The notes: generated by a model from the letters alone, not told the origin. 64,000 bases of DNA from Chitinophagaceae bacterium (GCA_947446645.1 CANFHA010000013.1:62001-126000); one strand, 5' to 3'. Positions 16,692 through 27,001 are shown, counted from the stretch's first letter. A program made the numbers and translations.

Positions 16692-17232
16692 GTGGGTATT
16701 AGTTGTTGTTGCAGCAGTGGTTATATTCTTTTTAAGGACTATGATTAGTGCGGCATGTATTGACCTCTTTTTAATGATTGATAATTCTCTTGAATTTAGT
16801 AACCATTTAAGTCCGGTATTAATGTGGATTATTTTGGGATTATTTGTTGGTTTAGTATTTGGAACAATCACAGCCTGGAAAAAGTATAGAATTGACTTCA
16901 AACTAAATTACATTTTTTTCGCTGCGCTATTATTGTTTCTAACATTGGCCTCTTTTATCAATAGGCCTGCTACTCCCAAGGGGACATCGTTTGAGCCTGT
17001 CGAGCCATTGGAGCCAGTTAGCGTAGCTCAGAAATTTGGTACAGTTTACTATAAAATTCAAGACGCTGACGGCTATACCAATTTGAGAAGGGAGCCAAAT
17101 GGTGAAATTATTAGAAAGGTTTATCCAACTGAAAAATTTGAAATTATTGGTTCGGAGAAAAATTTTAAAAAGGTAAAATTTGGGAATGGGGCAATAGGTT
17201 TCATCCATGAATCGAGGGTCGTTAAACAATAA
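16678..17232 (+). CDS. Membrane protein with C-terminal SH3-like domain
   Basis: A 184-residue protein with three hydrophobic segments in the first 105 residues and a C-terminal bacterial SH3-like domain (about 118-182: NLRREPNGEIIRKV, then GFIHESRVV). Bacterial SH3 domains often bind peptidoglycan or wall peptides. The membrane part is paralogous to that of the 17936-18949 protein (shared pattern PVLMWIILGLFVG and KYRIDFKLN). It overlaps the preceding gene by 14 bp. Confidence 0.72.
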   Translation: MKSYKWVLVVVAAVVIFFLRTMISAACIDLFLMIDNSLEFSNHLSPVLMWIILGLFVGLVFGTITAWKKYRIDFKLNYIFFAALLLFLTLASFINRPATPKGTSFEPVEPLEPVSVAQKFGTVYYKIQDADGYTNLRREPNGEIIRKVYPTEKFEIIGSEKNFKKVKFGNGAIGFIHESRVVKQ

Positions 17233-17258
17233 AATATCTGAGAAATAACAGAATTGTT

Positions 17259-17882
17259 ATGAATCGAAAAATACTACTGCTAATTATCTTTATTGCTTTT
17301 AGTTTCGCTTCATGTGACACTAAAATATCAAAAGATGATGCAAAGGTGAAAATCAACGATTATTTTGCCAACAATCCACCAACATTTACATTTTATATCC
17401 CTATAAAGGATAGTTTTTTATGGGTCAATTCTGAATGTAATAATGGAGATTCTAATTATATTAAAAATAATGTTTCAGATGCCTATATAAAATACTACAT
17501 GCACTTAATCCGCAATTTAAAAATATTTGGTGCGATGGATTATCATTTTGTAAAAGAACCGAATGGATGCAGAATAATTACTGAATTTACCGACAAATTT
17601 AAAGCCCTTATTAAGTCTCGAACACAACGGGAAAATGATGGAAATGGAGAACATATAACCATTATTTCAGGATCTATAAAGGCTGACATACAATCTATAG
17701 AGGCAGGTACTTACAAAGATGGTCGAAATGCGTCGATTGTAAAAGTGACTACAGAATTTACACCAAACGATATAAGGAATATTTTTTCGACTGAGAAAAA
17801 TGAAGGAAAAAATATCAATACAGTGTATTTGTACTTATCAAACAGTGGTTGGGTTGTTGATCCGTCGAATTTAGCTTATTAG
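17259..17882 (+). CDS. Predicted lipoprotein of unknown family
   Basis: A 207-residue protein with a signal peptide and lipobox FASC (Cys19). The mature part is mixed alpha/beta with no motif I recognise. It lies 26 bp after the SH3 membrane protein and continues the block. Extracytoplasmic location is well supported; function is not. Confidence 0.65.
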   Translation: MNRKILLLIIFIAFSFASCDTKISKDDAKVKINDYFANNPPTFTFYIPIKDSFLWVNSECNNGDSNYIKNNVSDAYIKYYMHLIRNLKIFGAMDYHFVKEPNGCRIITEFTDKFKALIKSRTQRENDGNGEHITIISGSIKADIQSIEAGTYKDGRNASIVKVTTEFTPNDIRNIFSTEKNEGKNINTVYLYLSNSGWVVDPSNLAY

Positions 17883-17935
17883 TTTCTTATGAATAATCAT
17901 TCTTGAGTGATATTACTTTTTAAAAGGTTGCTGCT

Positions 17936-18949
17936 TTGACTACAGAACAACAAAACAAAATTCTCGGAAGAATCGCCATTGCTCTGGTAATCGGCGGTAT
18001 AGTATTGTATTTATTAAGAGTACCCTTGACCGCGATTTCGATAAATTGCTTCTTGTTTACTGACAGCCTCGTAAAATTGAGTAGTTCCTTTAACCCAATT
18101 GTTATGTGGGTTATTTTAGGTCTTTTTATTGGTGTAATATACGGGTCTTTTGTTGCGTGGATGAAATATAGGCTTGAATTCAAGTTGAATTTAATTTCTA
18201 TTGGAATCTTCGTTCTCTTTTTTGTTTTCTTATTTCTCTTAAATAAACCAATACAAAGTAATGCTACAAATACCTTTGTTTTTAAACCTAATGTGGAAGT
18301 TGAAAAACCCCCGGTTACCCATTATTATTATAAAATTAGCACTTCTAAAGCATATTTATATTCTACTGCATCCACTCAAAGTTCAGTTTTATCAAAAGCC
18401 GGTTATAAGGATATAGAAGTAGAAGTCTTAGAATTTACGAATGATAATTGGTGTCTGGTTAAACTTTATAACACCACAGGATACATTAAGCGAAAGAGCA
18501 TCGTTTTTTCACGTACTGATCCACCCATGCAGCAGCCTGAAAACGTAAGTGCTCCGCAAAATTCAACTCAAACATCCGATTCCAATATCCGGCCTGATAC
18601 CGCTTCTAATAACATTACCGATAGTAGTACAATAATTGAAAATGAATGGAAAGTATTTTGGAACGAATTCACGAATGCAGTTTCTTCTAAAGATAAATCT
18701 AAAATCGCTGAATTAGCATCCACAAACTTTTCAGATAATGCAAGTACTACCTATGGCATAAATGATTGGCTAACTGTTTTTGACAATGAGGAAAGATACA
18801 ATAGGCTATTGGATAAAATCAAGAAGGGGGTTACTATTCCGCAAAATAGTACAGGAAATAGTGCAAAATATCTCGGAGATGAAGCCGGAGATGAAACATT
18901 TTATTATATAAATGGCAGGTGGTATTTTACTGGGGTGTTGGGGGATTAG
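17936..18949 (+). CDS. Membrane protein with SH3-like domain and extra C-terminal domain
   Basis: A 337-residue paralogue of the 16678-17232 protein. It has membrane segments in residues 1-105 with the shared core PIVMWVILGLFIG and a KYR-LEFKLN motif. An SH3-like domain follows at about 125-195 (AYLYSTASTQSSVLSKAGYKD). A Ser/Thr/Asn-rich linker leads to a C-terminal domain (about 235-337: NEWKVFWNEFTNAVSSKDK...) that resembles a small NTF2-like or uptake-type domain. The only start before the first helix is TTG at 17936, so translation may be weak or start-regulated. It follows a 53-bp gap. Confidence 0.7.
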   Translation: MTTEQQNKILGRIAIALVIGGIVLYLLRVPLTAISINCFLFTDSLVKLSSSFNPIVMWVILGLFIGVIYGSFVAWMKYRLEFKLNLISIGIFVLFFVFLFLLNKPIQSNATNTFVFKPNVEVEKPPVTHYYYKISTSKAYLYSTASTQSSVLSKAGYKDIEVEVLEFTNDNWCLVKLYNTTGYIKRKSIVFSRTDPPMQQPENVSAPQNSTQTSDSNIRPDTASNNITDSSTIIENEWKVFWNEFTNAVSSKDKSKIAELASTNFSDNASTTYGINDWLTVFDNEERYNRLLDKIKKGVTIPQNSTGNSAKYLGDEAGDETFYYINGRWYFTGVLGD

Positions 18950-18978
18950 AAAAATTGCATAACATAATATCATAAAAA

Positions 18979-19602
18979 ATGAGAGGTCGTTTATGCCTGT
19001 TTTTTTCATTCCTATTTTATTGCTCTTGCGGGCAAACCCAACAATCGTTAAATACGATAAATGATTGCGGTGTTCATGGGAGTTCAAATCCCAATAGAAA
19101 GGAATACGAGTTAAATATTTATAAGAACAGATATTCCGTGCCTGTATCAAGTGATATTATCAGTGGTGTGACGATTGAAAAATTGATCGCAAGTGGAGAT
19201 GAAACCGACTTCCCAATTACTAAGGCTATTGAAGTTACAGGATATGTTTTTAACGTAAAGATGGGCGGTATAGAAACTTGCAACTGTAAAACGCAGGATG
19301 AAAAATTCAGGGATACCCATATCGAATTAACACCGGACGAGGAGCATACGGGGCCTGAAAGTAGAATGATCGTTGAAGTTACACCAAGGATAAGGACAAT
19401 AATGGCCGTAAAGGGCATTGATTGGTCAACAGAAGAACTTAAGGGTACTTTAATAGGCCATAAGGTAAAAATTACAGGATGGCTTTTTTATGATTCAGAA
19501 CATTCGGGTCAGGCTTTTGCAACGCATCCAGGAGGAGAGAGAAATTGGCGAGCAAGTTGCTGGGAAATACACCCCGTAACAAATATCGAGATACTAAAAT
19601 GA
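18979..19602 (+). CDS. Secreted or lipid-anchored protein, possible OB-type fold
   Basis: A 207-residue protein with a short signal peptide and a Cys-rich end (YCSCGQ, Cys17 as possible lipid site). The mature part has ITKAIEVTGYVFNVKMGG and LIGHKVKITGWLFYDSEH, strand patterns typical of OB-like folds, and HGSSNPNRKEYELNIYKNR near the start. I do not know the family. Its stop overlaps the next start as ATGA. Confidence 0.6.
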   Translation: MRGRLCLFFSFLFYCSCGQTQQSLNTINDCGVHGSSNPNRKEYELNIYKNRYSVPVSSDIISGVTIEKLIASGDETDFPITKAIEVTGYVFNVKMGGIETCNCKTQDEKFRDTHIELTPDEEHTGPESRMIVEVTPRIRTIMAVKGIDWSTEELKGTLIGHKVKITGWLFYDSEHSGQAFATHPGGERNWRASCWEIHPVTNIEILK

Positions 19603-19913
19603 ATTCTATGAAAGCATTTGTCATCTTAATCATTATAATTGTGTTAGCAGGATTAGCTGCAATTGTTACAAAGCCATCTGATGAACAATGTATAGAATTA
19701 ATGAAGAGCAAAATAAATACTGAAGTAGGAAAAACATCTTCAGACCCTTTAGTTACTGGATTGGGTTCAGTTTTGGTTGACATGGGCGTAAAGAAGACCC
19801 TTTTCAGAATTGAAGACAAAATATTTTACAAGAATATTTATTTCATTATAGGTGGTCAACAAGTTGGAACTGCTTTATTTGGAACTGTAATTATTTCTTC
19901 AAATAAAGATTGA
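19599..19913 (+). CDS. Small protein with N-terminal membrane segment (DUF4359-like)
   Basis: The ATG at 19599 overlaps the previous stop as ATGA; this gives 104 residues. One hydrophobic segment (about 4-20, FVILIIIIVLAGLAAIV) is followed by PSDEQCIELMKSKI and a strand-rich end (YFIIGGQQVGTALFGTVIIS). The pattern resembles DUF4359-type small envelope proteins; I am not certain. It is translationally coupled to the previous gene. Confidence 0.6.
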   Translation: MNSMKAFVILIIIIVLAGLAAIVTKPSDEQCIELMKSKINTEVGKTSSDPLVTGLGSVLVDMGVKKTLFRIEDKIFYKNIYFIIGGQQVGTALFGTVIISSNKD

Positions 19914-19975
19914 TAATTTAGAAATATTGAGTACATTTCGAGAAGTAATATTTTTCATTTCAAATCCGAACTATT

Positions 19976-20203
19976 ATGAGTTACAAAGTAGTACCCTTTT
20001 CGGCTTCAATTAGCAGTAAAGGAAGCGCAGGAGACGTCGCACAACAAGTTCAATCCTGCATTCAAAAAGAAACTTCATCAGGATGGGAGTTTGTTAGTTG
20101 CGGTAATATTGATACTACAATTGAAGGCTCTAATGGTTGTTTTGGAATTGGTGCAAAGCCGAGTTCTTCAACTTCAATATTAGTGCTTGTATTTAAACAA
20201 TGA
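19976..20203 (+). CDS. Small protein resembling DUF4177-type proteins
   Basis: A 75-residue protein (SYKVVPFSASISSKG, then SSGWEFVSCGNID and SILVLVFKQ). The fold pattern (strand, helix with QKE-GWEFVS, strands) is like small DUF4177-type proteins. Its stop overlaps the next start as ATGA. Confidence 0.55.
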   Translation: MSYKVVPFSASISSKGSAGDVAQQVQSCIQKETSSGWEFVSCGNIDTTIEGSNGCFGIGAKPSSSTSILVLVFKQ

Positions 20204-20514
20204 AATGGATAATTCTTATTGCAATCAGAATTTATTGGGTTATTCCCAAGAAGTTTAGAAATAATTGCCTATTCAAAGAATCATGTTCGCATTTTGTATA
20301 TAGAACAGCAAAAGAGAAAGGTTTTTTTTGCGGAATAGCTGCTTTCTTTTTAAGGAAGAAGCAATGCAGACCTGGATACCAGTTGATAATTCAACAATCT
20401 TCTCCTTCTGTACAAATAAGGTTAGTGGATGGAACTGTTATACTTGAAAATGAATTTTCAGACAAATTAGTTAGAGAAATAGAACTGCTAAAGAATTTCT
20501 TACCAGGTACATGA
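20200..20514 (+). CDS. YidD-like protein (membrane insertion efficiency family)
   Basis: A 104-residue protein beginning with a short hydrophobic helix (RIYWVIP) followed by the YidD-type cysteine core: NNCLFKESCSHFVYRTAKE, GFFCGIAAFFLRKKQCRPGY. Family members have the pattern C(R/...)FxPxCSxYAxEA and CxPxxPGG; here several positions match and others are divergent. Chromosomal yidD normally sits with rpmH, rnpA and yidC; a second copy at the end of an accessory block is unusual. The last 45 residues are an extra tail. It closes the plus-strand block. Confidence 0.65.
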   Translation: MKWIILIAIRIYWVIPKKFRNNCLFKESCSHFVYRTAKEKGFFCGIAAFFLRKKQCRPGYQLIIQQSSPSVQIRLVDGTVILENEFSDKLVREIELLKNFLPGT

Positions 20515-20556
20515 AGATAATGATTTTTTAACCTCAGACCCATGTCGAGAAATACC

Positions 20557-20940
20557 TCAAAAGATTTTTACTGGCTCCATTAGCCTAATAATTTTTGCTT
20601 TTATTTCTTCAGGGGAACAGTCTTTTTTAAGAAAGATATCCACTCCGTACTCATCTATTTTTTTAAACTCCTTTTCATATACGGTGTAAGCAATAATTTT
20701 AATACCGGGGTACCGTTCCTTTATTCTTTTAGCCACTTTAAACTCTCTCAAGGAAGGAGTATCAATATCCAATAAACATACGTCTGGTACCGATGCTACA
20801 TGCTCAACTTGCTCATTGAAATCCTTATCATCATTCGCCAAAATACTGACACAGAAGCCAAGAGTTTCCAATACCTGCCCTATAGCAACTCGTAAAAGGA
20901 AGTAACTATCAACAACAGCAAGTGAAGGTTTATTTAGCAT
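20557..20940 (-). CDS. Orphan divergent receiver-domain protein
   Basis: A 127-residue CheY-like protein. The phosphoacceptor Asp is in VCLLDIDTP and the Lys in IFLKKDC. The first acidic site has only one Asp (AVVDSYF), and the usual MPxMDG loop reads TPSLRE, so phosphorylation may be altered. It is similar in layout to the receiver at 2794-3255. It faces the recombinase operon across a 113-bp divergent interval. Confidence 0.7.
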   Translation of the reverse strand: MLNKPSLAVVDSYFLLRVAIGQVLETLGFCVSILANDDKDFNEQVEHVASVPDVCLLDIDTPSLREFKVAKRIKERYPGIKIIAYTVYEKEFKKIDEYGVDIFLKKDCSPEEIKAKIIRLMEPVKIF

Positions 20941-21053
20941 TTCCCTTCCAAAATATGAAAATCATTGCATAACAAAACATAATTCTACGCAATTTGACAT
21001 AAACCTGGAAAGCGCAAAGTCATACTAATATATTTTCGCTCCCTCAAAATATA

Positions 21054-21250
21054 ATGAAGATGACAATAGAAGAATTCAAGTCTTATCCAAACTGCGAAAA
21101 TTATACAGATGAACAAGCGAGTAATATCATTCAAACACTTGAAAAACTTGCAGTTATACTTTTCGATTTTACCTGCCAACAAAATGGCATGATTATTGAT
21201 AATCAAGTAGTTATAAAAGAAAAAGAAGAAAATAATCTAAAATTAGCAGC

Positions 21251-21254
<4 letters not shown>
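21054..21254 (+). CDS. Small protein coupled to the serine recombinase
   Basis: A 66-residue acidic helical protein (TIEEFKSYPNCENYTDEQASNIIQTLEKLAVIL). It overlaps the recombinase start as ATGA. Small genes in this place often encode recombination directionality factors or regulators, but nothing in the sequence proves it here. Confidence 0.55.
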
Positions 21255-22933
<1,679 letters not shown>

Positions 22934-22955
22934 CCGGCAACTTTCTAAACTTCAG

Positions 22956-23044
22956 CGGTGAGGGCGAGATTCGAACTCGCGGTACACTTTAAGGCGTACG
23001 ACAGTTTAGCAAACTATTGGATTCGGCCACTCTCCCACCTCACC
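22956..23044 (-). tRNA. tRNA-Ser(GCU)
   Basis: 89 nt, with acceptor GGTGAGG pairing with CCTCACC, discriminator G, anticodon GCT, and the long variable arm expected of tRNA-Ser. It precedes tRNA-Pro in one transcript. Confidence 0.95.
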
Positions 23045-23097
23045 TATATATAAGCGCAAACCACGCTCACATGTACTCTTCCTTTTTTAAAGGACTG

Positions 23098-23128
23098 CAA
23101 AGATAAGGTAAATGTGCAAACGAGCAAA
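23098..23128 (-). promoter_or_regulatory. Bacteroidota promoter of the tRNA-Ser/tRNA-Pro operon
   Basis: On the minus strand, TTTG (complement of 23125-23128), 19 bp, then TATCTTTG (complement of 23098-23105). Exact fit to the TTTG-N19-TAnnTTTG form, about 55 bp before the tRNA-Ser 5' end. Confidence 0.75.
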
Positions 23129-23203
23129 TCAAAACCTCAATTGGTGCAAATTTATTTTGCTGTTATACAGCGCACAAACTTGACCTGTTGCTCAATTAAG
23201 CCA

Positions 23204-24682
23204 TTATATACTTGCCAGTTGCACTTTCTGCTGTATCTCCAGCAGGTTCTCTTTGTATTCGCTGTCCGTCTCCATCAGGTTCTCCACCGTCTGGCACGAG
23301 TGTATTACCGTTGTGTGGTCAAATCCACCAAAGTGGTCACCTATTGTTTTCAGCGACTGCTTGGTAAATTTCTTTGCGAAGTACATCGTTATCTGCCTTG
23401 CCAGTACCACCTCGCGCTTACGTGTTTTCGTCAGCAGCCGTTCATAAGCTACATGATAGTAGTCACACACCAGTTTCTGTATGTTATCTATCGTCATTTC
23501 CCTTGCTGCGCTCTTCACAAAATTCTTCATCACACGCTTAGCCAGGTCCAGGTCTATTTCTTTCTTATTCAGTGTAGCCTGTGCAAACAGCGCTATCAGT
23601 GCACCTTCCAGCTCACGTACGTTGCTCTGTATATTATAGGCTACATACTTTACTACTTCATCTGGTATCTCCAGGCCTTCCTGCCTCATCTTCACCTGCA
23701 GTATCTGCTGGCGAGTTTCAAAGTCCGGTGCCTGTATATCTGCATTCAGCCCCCAGCGGAATCTGCTGAGCAGTCGCTCCTGCATGCCTTCCATATCACG
23801 TGGCGCTGTGTCACTGGTCAGTATTATCTGTTTGCCGCTCTGGTGCAGGTGGTTAAATATCGCAAAGAACACATCCTGCGTCTTCAATGCAGACACAAAC
23901 AGGTGAATGTCGTCCATGATCAGCACATCTATCAGTTGATAGAAGTGAATGAAATCATTTACCTCATTATTCTTTGAGTGGTCAATGAACTGGTTGATGA
24001 ACTTTTCAGCACTCACATACAGCACAGATTTATTAGGGTGCAGTCTGCGCACTTCATTGCCTATAGCCTGCACCAGGTGCGTCTTTCCCCAGCCCACACC
24101 GCCAAATACTACCAGCGGGTTAAAGGAAGTAGCACCGGGCTTTTGTGCCACATGTATGCCTGCAGAGCGGGCTACACGGTTACAATCTCCCTCTACATAA
24201 TTTTCAAAAGTATAGTTGCCATTCAGCTGCGGGTCTATCTGCATGCGCTTCAGCCCCGGTATTGCATATGGTGTTTTTATGCTGTGGGGATCATCCCACT
24301 TCAGCGGCATGTCCACATAGTTATTTTCTTTCGATGGTTTGTTGTGTGTGCTCCCCGGCATGTTTATAGATGCAGGGTTCCTTTGCGAACTGCTGCTTTC
24401 CATCATTATCCGGTATTCCAACCTGCCTACGCGGCCCAGCACACGCTTTATGGTTTTCCCCAGCAGCTCTACATAGTGTTCTTCAAGCCACTCATAAAAA
24501 AACTGGCTGGGTACCTGCAGTGTCAGTACGTTATCATTAAGTCCCACAGCTTTCACCGGCTCAAACCAGGTTTGGTAAGTACGCCAGTTAACATTGTCTT
24601 TAATTATATGCAGGCATTTTTCCCATAGTTGTTCAGCTTCGGTTAAAACAGAGTTAGTAGTATTGTAAAGGTGCTTATCCAT
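23204..24682 (-). CDS. dnaA: Chromosomal replication initiator DnaA
   Basis: About 492 residues from Met at 24682; a Met 12 bp upstream is also possible. The N-terminal domain (LWEKCLHIIKDNVNWRTYQTWFEPV), the AAA+ domain with Walker A GGVGWGKTHLVQAIG and Walker B VLIMDDIH, and the C-terminal DnaA-box-binding helix-turn-helix with the signature GGFDHTTVIHSCQTV are all present. DnaA opens oriC and loads the helicase. A long gene-free region with one perfect DnaA box lies upstream, consistent with the replication origin nearby. Gene is complete. Confidence 0.97.
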   Translation of the reverse strand: MDKHLYNTTNSVLTEAEQLWEKCLHIIKDNVNWRTYQTWFEPVKAVGLNDNVLTLQVPSQFFYEWLEEHYVELLGKTIKRVLGRVGRLEYRIMMESSSSQRNPASINMPGSTHNKPSKENNYVDMPLKWDDPHSIKTPYAIPGLKRMQIDPQLNGNYTFENYVEGDCNRVARSAGIHVAQKPGATSFNPLVVFGGVGWGKTHLVQAIGNEVRRLHPNKSVLYVSAEKFINQFIDHSKNNEVNDFIHFYQLIDVLIMDDIHLFVSALKTQDVFFAIFNHLHQSGKQIILTSDTAPRDMEGMQERLLSRFRWGLNADIQAPDFETRQQILQVKMRQEGLEIPDEVVKYVAYNIQSNVRELEGALIALFAQATLNKKEIDLDLAKRVMKNFVKSAAREMTIDNIQKLVCDYYHVAYERLLTKTRKREVVLARQITMYFAKKFTKQSLKTIGDHFGGFDHTTVIHSCQTVENLMETDSEYKENLLEIQQKVQLASI

Positions 24683-25010
24683 ATTAGGAAACAACGTTCA
24701 TGTAGTTATTCAAAATTTGTTACTTCAGGCATTTCAAGAGACAAGAATTTGTTCCCCGGAACACAGCGTTTCGTTTTCTGGGGGGATTCTTATTCCCTCT
24801 TAAATTTTATCGTTTTTTTTCTGGGCCTCAACTCTTTTTTTCGGTGTTAACCGGGCTTTCCTGCTTCCTTCAGCAGGGTGGCGAAATTGCTAACATTTTG
24901 TTGAAAAAAAAAATCAATTTGCTATTGTTTGTTTACTGAAACTTACAGATTGACGTTTGAAAAGTTTGGCTCTTTTTTTGATATACAATTTTCATTCCGC
25001 CAAAATTATT

Positions 25011-25019
25011 TTATCCACA
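25011..25019 (+). promoter_or_regulatory. DnaA box TTATCCACA
   Basis: Exact match to the TTATnCACA consensus in the long interval before dnaA, near 330 bp upstream of its start. A single box could be chance; context raises the odds. Confidence 0.5.
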
Positions 25020-25613
25020 CAAACACAATTTCACATTTCCTTTTTCTTTTCGTTGCAAAAATTTCAAAGCCCTGAAACCCTTTACCACAGCACATTTCGA
25101 AAGATCGCATCTTCTCCGGTAAATAAAAAGGATATAATCACCTCACTTTTCTACCGCACATCTAATTTACTATATCTTTATCATACTTAAGACAAAACGA
25201 ATATCACTCCTGCAATTAAATTTTTCATAAAAGACAGCAGTTTAGTTGGCATTTCACCGTTATAGTTTTTTGTGTTTTCCCTCACCGCCAGCAATGCCCC
25301 GTTCGCACTCAGTTATGCAACATTTATCGGGTGCGATTTTCTTCATATAGAAAATGAATATCACCTCCCCGTTACCACCTGCATATCAATTAATGATCTG
25401 CTGATCAGCATATTTTTTTGTCTGCGTGCATGAAAATTTAGCGCTCACTCCTGGGCTGGAGATTACTTGTATTTAAGAAAGCCGTCATGCCGGTAATTTG
25501 CTTATCGCGATTGCGAGCCTTGGCGTCCTTTGCTTTGTCCTGGCGTAAAATAGCATGAAATCTCTTGCTCAGACTATGTTGTCTGGGTTAGTATAACCTG
25601 GCTGGAAATAAAA

Positions 25614-25643
25614 AAGGGTTTGATACCTAAGCATCAAACCCTT
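25614..25643 (-). terminator. Intrinsic terminator of the E2 gene
   Basis: AAGGGTTTGAT (25614-25624) pairs with ATCAAACCCTT (25633-25643) around 8 nt, with TTTTT following on the minus strand. It begins 21 bp after the stop codon of the E2 gene. Confidence 0.8.
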
Positions 25644-25663
25644 ATCAGTAAGCTATTTCAGTA

Positions 25664-27001
25664 TTATATCTCCCGGTCCTTGTCAAATGCTTCCAGCTCC
25701 TTAGCTACAGCTGTCAGGAAGCTGGCTCCAAGAGATCCGTCCACTATCCTGTGGTCGTAGCTGAGCGATAGATACATCATGTGGCGTATACCTATTACAT
25801 CTCCGTCTTCTGTCTCTATTACTACTGGCCTTTTCTTTATAGCGCCCAGTGCCAGTATGGCTACCTGCGGCTGGTTAATGATAGGTGTGCCCATCAGGCT
25901 GCCAAAGGTGCCTACGTTGGTCACGGTAAAGGTTCCTCCCTGTGTATCATCAGCTTTCAGCTTATTGCCGCGTGCTGCATTAGCCAGCGCGTTTACATCT
26001 TTCGTTATACCCAGCAGGTTTTTAGTGCCGGCATTCTTTATTACAGGTACTATCAGGTTTCCGCTTGGCAGCGCCGTAGCCATACCTATATTTATGTCCT
26101 TCTTTATGATAATGTTGTTGCCATCCAGGCTGCAGTTGATCATAGGGTACTTGCGTATGCAGTTCACTATGGCCTCAAAGAAGATCGGCGTATAGGTGAT
26201 CTTTTCGCCGTAAAGCTGCTCAAATTTGCCCTTCGCGCGTTCGCGCCATTTTACTATGTTGGTCACATCAGCCTCCGTAAAGCTGGTTACGTGGGGCGAC
26301 GTCGCCTTGCTGCGCACCATATGGTCTGCTATCAGCTTGCGCATACGGTCCATTTCTATGATCTCCACATTGCCACTTGGCACTGTTTGCGATGCTGCTG
26401 GCTGCACTTGTGCAGGTGCTGCTTGCTGTGGCGCCGGAGTTGCAGCCACAGGTTGTGCCGGTGCTGCCGCTTGTGGTGCAGCCTGCGCCACGGGTTGTGC
26501 ACCGCGGTTGGCCACATAGTTCAGTATATCTTTTTTGGTCACGCGCCCTTCGTTGCCTGTGCCGGCTATCCTTTCCAGCTCTGCCATGCCTATCCCTTCT
26601 GCACCTGCTATATTCAGTACCAGTGGTGAGTAAAAGCGTGCGCCGTTCTGCTCACCGCCAGTTGGTGCAGCCTGGTATTGTTGTGCTACTGGTTGCGCTG
26701 CGGCAGCCGGTTGCGCTTGGGGTGCAGCAGCTGCTACAGGCGTGGCTGCGGCGGCTGCGCCACCTGCGTCTACGCGTGCTATTACAGCGCCCACGGGCAC
26801 TACATCATTTTCTTTATATAGCAGTTCGGTGATCACACCGGCGGCCGTAGATGGTACCTCGCTGTCTACTTTGTCAGTGGCTATATCCAGCAGGGTCTCG
26901 TCCATTTTTATAGCGTCTCCCGTCCTTTTATGCCACTTTAGCACAGTAGCTTCCATTATACTTTCGCCCATTTTTGGCATTACAAGATCAACGATCGCCA
27001 T
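25664..27001 (-). CDS. 2-oxo acid dehydrogenase E2 (dihydrolipoyl acyltransferase)
   Basis: A 445-residue protein. The lipoyl domain (1-77) has the lipoylated Lys in DIATDKVDSEVP. A long Ala/Pro/Gln linker and a peripheral E1/E3-binding domain (about 125-165, FYSPLVLNIAGAEGIGMAELERI) follow. The catalytic domain (about 215-445) carries the DHRIVDG motif with catalytic His. It transfers acyl groups to CoA in the pyruvate, 2-oxoglutarate or branched-chain complex. Which of the three cannot be fixed from sequence, and no E1 or E3 gene is nearby. CAAAAATA at 27036-27043 (minus-strand TATTTTTG) is a likely -7 box. Confidence 0.9.
   Translation of the reverse strand: MAIVDLVMPKMGESIMEATVLKWHKRTGDAIKMDETLLDIATDKVDSEVPSTAAGVITELLYKENDVVPVGAVIARVDAGGAAAAATPVAAAAPQAQPAAAAQPVAQQYQAAPTGGEQNGARFYSPLVLNIAGAEGIGMAELERIAGTGNEGRVTKKDILNYVANRGAQPVAQAAPQAAAPAQPVAATPAPQQAAPAQVQPAASQTVPSGNVEIIEMDRMRKLIADHMVRSKATSPHVTSFTEADVTNIVKWRERAKGKFEQLYGEKITYTPIFFEAIVNCIRKYPMINCSLDGNNIIIKKDINIGMATALPSGNLIVPVIKNAGTKNLLGITKDVNALANAARGNKLKADDTQGGTFTVTNVGTFGSLMGTPIINQPQVAILALGAIKKRPVVIETEDGDVIGIRHMMYLSLSYDHRIVDGSLGASFLTAVAKELEAFDKDREI

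Larger units (their letters stand above)
24695..25663. other. Gene-free interval upstream of dnaA; possible oriC
   Basis: About 970 bp, AT-rich, with no gene I accept. It holds one perfect DnaA box, TTATCCACA at 25011-25019, and long A/T runs that could serve as an unwinding element. I found no second perfect box, so the oriC call is provisional. The last part carries the terminator of the E2 gene. Confidence 0.4.

Noticed and set aside
23114-24628. Plus-strand open frames opposite dnaA
   Set aside because: They are shadows of the dnaA frame with no domains.
25779-26832. Long plus-strand open frames opposite the E2 gene
   Set aside because: They arise from the Ala/Pro-rich E2 sequence and show no family pattern.
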